Shown: positions 57,999-64,000 of the stretch, piece by piece
Numbering within the stretch: the stretch's first letter is position 1
Layout: each line of letters starts with the position of its first letter
Assembly: GCA_012064385.1 (NCBI GenBank)
Contig: QRDG01000412.1
Span: 186,001 to 250,000, forward strand
Reading direction: 5' to 3'
Length of the DNA: 64,000 nt
Source: Puccinellia tenuiflora
Taxonomy: Eukaryota > Streptophyta > Magnoliopsida > Poales > Poaceae
Program-made: the position numbers and the translations under genes
The notes under the pieces: model-generated
The model's database searches: none
What the model was told of the DNA's origin: nothing
The model's input: the letters and a program-made list of their open reading frames with translations, nothing else

Positions 57999-58748
57999 CT
58001 TTTCGTCGTGCCAAACACTGCAGAGACAGATAGTTAAGATTGTGCCTTGTACTACCTCCTGCCCGCTACTACGCTCTGAGCTTACTAACAAACCAAGAAA
58101 CAATGGCCTGGCAATTTATAGGATCGCCGGAACAAGAAGGCCACGAGGAATGTCGCAAGCAGGCAGCCGCGTTAACGGTTGGGGAGACCTGAAAGCAACC
58201 AAAAGAACTGGATTCTCCGGCCTGCTGGAGCCAATTCACGCAAATTGGAAAATAGCGCAATCTTTTCCCAATCTGCCATATTCTCTTATTTTCCCTATCT
58301 CACGTGCCTTGTGGAATTCGGCGATGGAGAATTAAAGAAGCACGGACTTCTTTATAGCAGTTCTCCAACAAAATGTCGCGTCCCATCCCATGTCTTGTGG
58401 TGCGTGTGGATGGCTGAATTCGACTAGTGGGTCGAGTGAAAAAAAGTGCTAGGGTGAATAACCATCTTGCAGGATTCCTTTATTCTATCTTTTCACCGGC
58501 GAGCCCTCTTTGTTTATATATATGCTTTCGATGCGTTTTGTGATACCAACATCAGGAAATGAGACGACAGACTTTAATTTTCACTGTGTTCACAGTCTCA
58601 AACTGCACACGAAACCAACGAACGGAGTTCCAAGATCCCTAATTTCGCAGTGTCGTCATGGTACGGCAGGGAAAGAGAGTTTGATGTCAGCTTGGATCCA
58701 GATGACGCTTGCATGAGAATACGAATCTTGGGTGGGATTGTGTGTTAC
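57999..58748. other. Lectin upstream region, possible 5' UTR intron
   Basis: A tiny exon 58017-57996 follows the acceptor TCTGTCTCTGCAG. The next upstream donor is AAG|GTAACA at 58749/58748. If both are used a 731-bp leader intron lies between them. No other gene is visible. Confidence 0.4.
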
Positions 58749-59130
58749 CTTGGTGAACTGGAAGGCACTCGGCTTCGCCGCGGGGAATCGTTTGAGAGCT
58801 GGCCGTGAATCGACGGCGCGCGTGGCCGGCCAGGGCCAGGTTGGGGTGGCTCCTGTCCGGCGGCGTCGCGCTCAGCCCCAGGCATCAAATCGGCGGCGCA
58901 GGGGGCGCGGCCTCCGGTTTCGCGGCTGGGACTGGTGGGTGGCTCGCCGCATATTTGCCCCTTGGACGGTGCGTCGAGGTCGGAATATGTCCGTCCGTGC
59001 GATGCCTCTTCTCTTTTACCGGCACCGGCTGTGCCTTGTGCGGTGGAGTGTTTCGCTTCCCGGCGACGACGTGGATTCTTTTTCCTCTTCCCCACTGGCA
59101 TGGCCGCATGGGCCAATCTCCACCAATTAA
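58749..59130 (-). other. Candidate 5' leader exon of the lectin gene
   Basis: A GC-rich minus-strand segment ends at CACCAAG|GTAACA, a good donor. Its open frame is Arg/Pro/Ser-rich and unlike a conserved protein, so a non-coding leader is more likely. It could also be unrelated sequence. Confidence 0.3.
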
Positions 59131-59714
59131 ACAAGAATTTTTTCTAAAATTACAGGCAGTTTGCATGAACTGGAATTGTTGCACTCGTGTAGGAATAGCC
59201 ACAATTCTTTCGTTGTTTCAAGATTATCAATGAACTGGATGCACATAACACTTTATTATGAGTGGTTCTCTCCCATCGAACAAAAGTAAACCATCTGTGT
59301 AACGAATATCTGATCACATTGTAGGCTAATCTGACATGTAGAATCATATTACAGTACACTACCAGCAGCGTGATTCACCAATACACACCAGGGACACTAC
59401 AGTTTTGGAATTCTGGACATCCTCTCTTCTTGGACACTTCTCCGTGCAAGACAACCAGCAGCCGGAGGCTATGAGAGCATACAACAAGGCGGCAGGACAC
59501 TTGAAGAACGCAGTGAACCCCACCACTTGTATATAAGATCGTGCATACATGTGCATCTATCTGTCTGGGAGAAAGGATGGTTACCGGTTAGTATAAGGGA
59601 TACATGTGCATACATCTGTCAGGGAGAGATCGCGTTAAGGATGCCGATAATGGCCACTACTAGACAGTCTCAGGTTAGCATGATCTTACCTATGATCCAT
59701 AAGTCTTTGTCTGT
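59131..59714. other. Intergenic, protease 3' UTR
   Basis: No gene is visible. The part next to 59715 is the likely 3' UTR of the minus-strand cysteine protease. Confidence 0.5.
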
Positions 59715-62521
59715 TCATTGATCCAACAGTTCCAACAAACCGTTCCAAGAGGGAACCTTGGAGAAAGCTTGCTTCCTCTTTATTCCCTCTACACTGGAGA
59801 AATTGCCATTACCCTGAAACAGTAAACAATTACCAAATTGTCAGTCATCAGAATACATGATATTTTATCGTTTCGCAAATGTTTACGCATTGGAAACTTG
59901 ACCAACTTTTACAAAGCTATAATAGTCCATAAAAAAACTGAAATAAGATACGAGGAAACTGATGATAGATGAAAAGACCAGTCTAGAGCATTTGTAAAGC
60001 AAATAAAGAATGACGAAAACAGAACCATACCAAGCTTTCAGGCAGGTCAGTTTGTAATCACAAACATGATGAAAGCTCAAATAAGGAATGCAAAACCTAC
60101 CTTCAAGCACCGCCCTCCAGCTGTGTCACATATAGGATAGTCACTGGGGCAGCAAGAACGGTCATCCTTGCAGCAAACAGCGTTATCCAGTCCACAACAG
60201 CCCCAAGAAAGGCATAATCCCAAGGCACGCCAGGAGCAACAACAGGTGGATCCTTCAGGGCAGGAGGTAAAAAGGCTGCATTTGGTTGGACCAGGGCCTG
60301 GTGAAGGAGGTGGATTCGGGCTTGTTTTTGTAGGGAACGACGCCATCATGTTTATACCACAGATACCCGAGGATTTGCCAGTGTTTCGATGCATATGCAT
60401 ATAACCCTTCATTCCCCATCTTTCACCCCAAGAATTTTTCACAATCCAATAATCCTTGCCACCTTCAGAACCATATCCCACAATTAGCACTGCATGATCA
60501 AGAGACGTTGGGCATGGACCATCGAAGATACCCTGAATAACAAAACAATGAAAGTACACTTACAACATATGGTAAGGTGGTATTAAATAAGTTAGTGAGA
60601 GAACAACCAAAACTTGTATTCAAACCTGGGAATATAGCTGAAATGCTTGAGCGCTGCCACATATTCCTACGCTAATAGGTTGCTGGGCAACAGCCTGTAG
60701 TAACAAGTTTTCCTTGTTGGCAGGTACATCAGTGTAGCCATCGATTGTTACCACATGCCTTTTCAGCTGCAAAAAAGAATACAAGTTGTGTAAATATGAC
60801 ACAACAGGTGACTAAACATGCTCTTCAAGGTAGTTTTTCTGCAACTCCATCTTACTTTGTTCTTGTTACATGTTCCATCCGCTTGACGGAACGGGTAATC
60901 ATCCTCTGTGTCGATTCCACCATTTTTAACAACAAATTTATAAGCATAGTCCATGAGGCCACCACCACAGCCAGCATTGTAGGATCTGTCACAGTCGATT
61001 AGTTCCTGTTCAGAAAGGCTGACGAGAGAGCCTGTCTTGATCTTGTTTATTCCTTCCATGGCACCTGTAGCTGAGAAGCTCCAACAAGCACCTGAACAAA
61101 AGGAAACAACAGTTAAAGTGAAAATATAGACACCACAATAACAAGTACTGCTATGGTAGCACCAATTTTTTAACTGGAAATATACAAAAGGGAGAAAAAG
61201 CCTAGATGCAAGTCCAGAGTTGCAGACCCTTGCACCTATAGTATCAGCCTTAACCCTAACTTATAAGACACCTGGATTGCTTGAAGCATGATAGTTCATA
61301 CTTCCAAGATTCTCAATTAAGCCATAAGGCACAACTTAGTACACATAGAAACATCACATAGCTATTTCCACGGCAGAAGCTAACAAAACTATAAGCAATT
61401 CTCTTGTGTTGGACATCACTCTAAGAAGCAACAGCACCTAAGGAATTAGATGCGTAATTCTTTATCTATCTTTTTTTTGCGGGAAAGGTATTTATCTATC
61501 TAGTTCACTAGTACACCGGGGCAGTCACTTGAATACCTTAATTTTCCATTTTAAATTTTAAGGATAACAGAGCCTGTGGATGTAGTGCTGGAAAAAGCTT
61601 AGCTAACTAAGGATCAACACAACTTGAGGGAGACGAAGTAGGTAAAATTGCATAGTGGACCAGCAAACAAAACGAAGCCGCCTGGTTCACCAAGTTAAAT
61701 CACAACTAAACTGAGGAACTTTTTCGACACCTGTACTAACTGGGCATCATGATAAGCACTATAGGCAAACTGGTTGCTAAATGACATGTGCTGACCAATT
61801 AATCTACCACCATAATTATCGAATTTGTTATGGAAGGGGGATGTTAGCATTGTATTTGTCAGCTTCTGCTCCCAAATTTGGGTTCTATTTCTTGGAATCA
61901 TTAGCAGCAAATGCCTCGGTCATACAGATTTTAGGTATCAACTTACATGGGAGTATATGCTAGAATCTCAATATATAAATCCCAGCATTAAACCCCAACA
62001 ACTACAACTAACGGCAAAACTCTGAAGGGGGAAACAGACAAGCTGTGCAATGTCAAAGTGCAGTAACAGATTCAGAAAATCGCGCGCTCACCGCAGCTGC
62101 CCTGGTCCTTGACGCCGGTGACGGCGCCGCTCTGCCTCCAGTCCAGCGCGTCGGGCACGGCGCCGACCGCGCCCTCGAACGCCCCGGACGACGGCGTCCC
62201 GACGAGGGCCGGGCCGACGGCGAGCCCTCCGAGGCGCGCGGCGCGGAACTCGTCGTGGGTGAGGTCGGCGAACGCGTTGAGCGCGAGCGTGTAGGACGGG
62301 GCCGACCCCCCGTTGCCGGCGCCGGCGTTGTGCGCCGCCACGAAGGCCGCGTTGTCGGCGAACGCCGCGAGCCGCGCCGCGCGCTCCCCGGGCGTCGCGT
62401 AGGACTTCCCGTGCTCCGCGCACCAGGCGTCGAACTGCGGCTCGTAGTCCGAGACCGAGAGGTTAGCGGCGGCGGATGCCGAGAGCAGCAGCAGGAGGGG
62501 GAGGTAGGCGAGGAAGGCCAT
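59715..62521 (-). CDS. XBCP3: Papain-like cysteine protease with granulin domain, XBCP3 type
   Basis: A predicted secretory or vacuolar C1A protease of 445 residues. Exons: 62521-62092, 61091-60856, 60766-60626, 60532-60101 and 59813-59715; all introns are GT-AG. A signal peptide (AFLAYLPLLLLLSASAAA) is followed by an I29 inhibitor prodomain (FDAWCAEHGKSYATPGERAA, LNAFADLTHDEFRAARLG). The mature enzyme starts near VPDALDWRQSGAVTGVKDQG. Catalytic residues are visible: Gln in KDQGSCG, Cys in ACWSFS, His in LDHAVLIVGYG and Asn in KNSWG. A Pro-rich linker (TSPNPPPSPGPGPTKC) leads to a cysteine-rich granulin domain (CCCSWRALGLCLSWGCC, CCPSDYPICD). Exon order, ICGSAQAFQLYSQGIF and the overall layout match Arabidopsis XBCP3 from memory. 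The gene looks intact. Maturation would remove the prodomain and perhaps the granulin domain. Confidence 0.95.
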
Positions 62522-62587
62522 CTCGGCGCCGCGACTCCGCTCCTGGACCTCCCCTTGGAATGATGCAGCCAGGCTTTGCTCGGTACT

Positions 62588-62600
62588 AGGGTATAAATAG
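62588..62600 (-). promoter_or_regulatory. TATA-like element of the protease gene
   Basis: The minus strand reads CCTATTTATACCC, about 70 bp upstream of the ATG. It is the only AT-rich core element near the start codon. Confidence 0.4.
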
Positions 62601-63179
62601 GGTTTGGATGGGTTGCGTGAGCTTGGGCCTCCGGCGTGAGAGAGATCGCCGGAGGAGACGAATGGGGGAAGAGGAGATCGTCGCTTGACTGATGAGAGAG
62701 CGTCGGGTCGGGGGACAGAGGAGACGACGAGCAGCTGATTGGAGCGTGGCGGATGGGTCGAGGCGTGCTCCACGTGTGTGCGCGACGTAATTAATGGCCG
62801 GAATAGGTGGGGACTCCCAGGAAAATGACTTTCTGGCGGAGCCGGTCTTTACCGGTGCTTCCTTGACCAATAGTAAGATGCCACATGTGGTTGTATGCTT
62901 ATACATGGGCCGTATCGCTGGCTGTATACTCATTTGCTGCATCTGGTATATCTCATCCGGGCCTACCCACGTGATTCGGCAAGGGCAGGCTCTTTACTCC
63001 AGAGTCCAGACTGCAAGTTTTCCATACTCTCTCTTCAGTTATTGCACCACTCCATCCTACTACTCGTAGCTTCTTATCACATCAGAGAGCAAAGTCTATC
63101 CTACCTTCCGACGCCAATTTATATGTGAGATTCGTATTTTAGAAAACAAATCATAGAAGTTCCATATATGATTGGCACG
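62601..63179. other. Protease promoter region and flank
   Basis: GC-rich sequence next to the gene gives way to AT-rich sequence after 63060. No gene or transposon end was recognised. Confidence 0.5.
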
Positions 63180-64000
63180 TAGATATATCGTTTTTCAAAA
63201 TAATTTACGTTTGTTTTAGAATTTTGTGAGCAACTCAAATCGAACAAGATATTTATCAAGTATGGGTTCAATACCATCTCAGTATCAAAGAAATATGACA
63301 TATATTATATACATTTACCAAATTTGTGTCATACCAAATATGATCCAATTACGTTTTAGAAATAAATTATTTTATTACGGATACCAGTATTATATCAAGA
63401 AAATATGACATATATATGATTCACACATATATATCATCTTTTTTTTCAAAATAGTCTCAGTTCGTTTTAGAAAAAGTTTCAAAATCATTTTCAAATATTG
63501 TGAGCTACCTAAACTGAACAAAATATTTGTCAAGTATGGGTTCTGTAACATCTTGGTATCAAACAAACATGACATATGTTACATACAGTAACAAAATTTG
63601 TTTAATACCCAATATGATCCAATTACGTTTTAGAAATCAATTAATTTTGTTATGGATACCAATATTATATCAACAAACTATGACATATAATATTGAAAAT
63701 GTGCGACGACATCTTCTTTTCGATTCATATATGGCATAACTAACATATCCATGTTACCTGATTCAAACCAACCCAACCAGATATGTTACAAGCATGATTT
63801 TAATATCAAATTGGTAAAACTACATATGACACATTTATTGGATATAAGTGTGGTATATCCAGTCAAAGTAGCAAATGAACAAGATATGTTTACGTATGAG
63901 CTCAGTAACATCTCGGTATAAAAAACAATTGCCATATATTTCATTCAGTTCTGAAAATTGAGTCCTACCAAATATATTTGTTAGACTGCTGCTACCTACC
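63180..64000. repeat. AT-rich irregular tandem repeats, unit about 274 bp
   Basis: CAAGTATGGGTTC is at 63257 and 63531, ATGATCCAATTACGTTTTAGAAAT near 63340 and 63614, and TATCATCTTT/CGTTTTAG blocks likewise. A third, more diverged copy (TACGTATGAGCTCAGTAACATC at 63891) begins about 360 bp after the second and runs off the window. The array has no coding potential. Confidence 0.75.

Noticed and set aside
62045..62563. 172-codon plus-strand ORF opposite protease exon 1
   Set aside because: It is the complement of the GC-rich exon; the protease reading is supported by domains and splice sites.

Overview
The window looks like nuclear DNA of a grass, most likely a Triticeae genome (wheat, barley, Aegilops or rye). 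Four plant genes with GT-AG introns sit among nested LTR retrotransposons and many small DNA transposons. Family assignments rest on motifs and memory of the families; no database was searched.

Layout. 1-3.3 kb: a foldback MITE, a tandem duplication with a proline-rich ORF, and a duplicated flank ahead of the first gene. 3.37-6.86 kb: a complete subfamily XII-type LRR receptor kinase (non-RD), plus strand. 9.0-10.2 kb: candidate exons of an unrecognised minus-strand gene. 10.4-16.7 kb: a defective Ty3/Gypsy chromovirus (5-bp TSD GTGTC) whose 3' LTR holds a Harbinger deletion derivative. 18.9-20.1 kb: a thioredoxin h gene, minus strand, with a 3.46-kb Helitron beginning 290 bp upstream of its start codon. 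24.2-24.9 kb: a non-autonomous Harbinger. About 27 kb: a decayed hAT transposase.

27.39-53.02 kb is one insertion site (TSD CACAT) holding three nested LTR elements. The outer one is an Athila-type, Sabrina-like element of about 8.1 kb with no visible pol. Inside its internal region is a 13.2-kb Tat-lineage Gypsy element (TSD ATTAT) with gag-pol and a spliced antisense gene. Inside its 5' LTR is a 4.3-kb non-autonomous element.

53.36-54.57 kb: a Pack-MULE-like element with long TIRs. 55.26-58.0 kb: a three-domain jacalin-related lectin gene. 59.7-62.5 kb: an XBCP3-type cysteine protease with a granulin domain. 63.2-64.0 kb: AT-rich irregular tandem repeats.

The host genes are not an operon. 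Receptor kinase, jacalin lectin, RD21/XBCP3-like protease and thioredoxin h families all have members linked to stress or defence, but nothing in the sequence shows they act together. The most notable structures are the Harbinger derivative that keeps both ends of its transposase gene, the Helitron with a duplicated 5' end beside the thioredoxin promoter, and the spliced antisense gene in the Tat element. I saw no rRNA, CRISPR or convincing tRNA genes.
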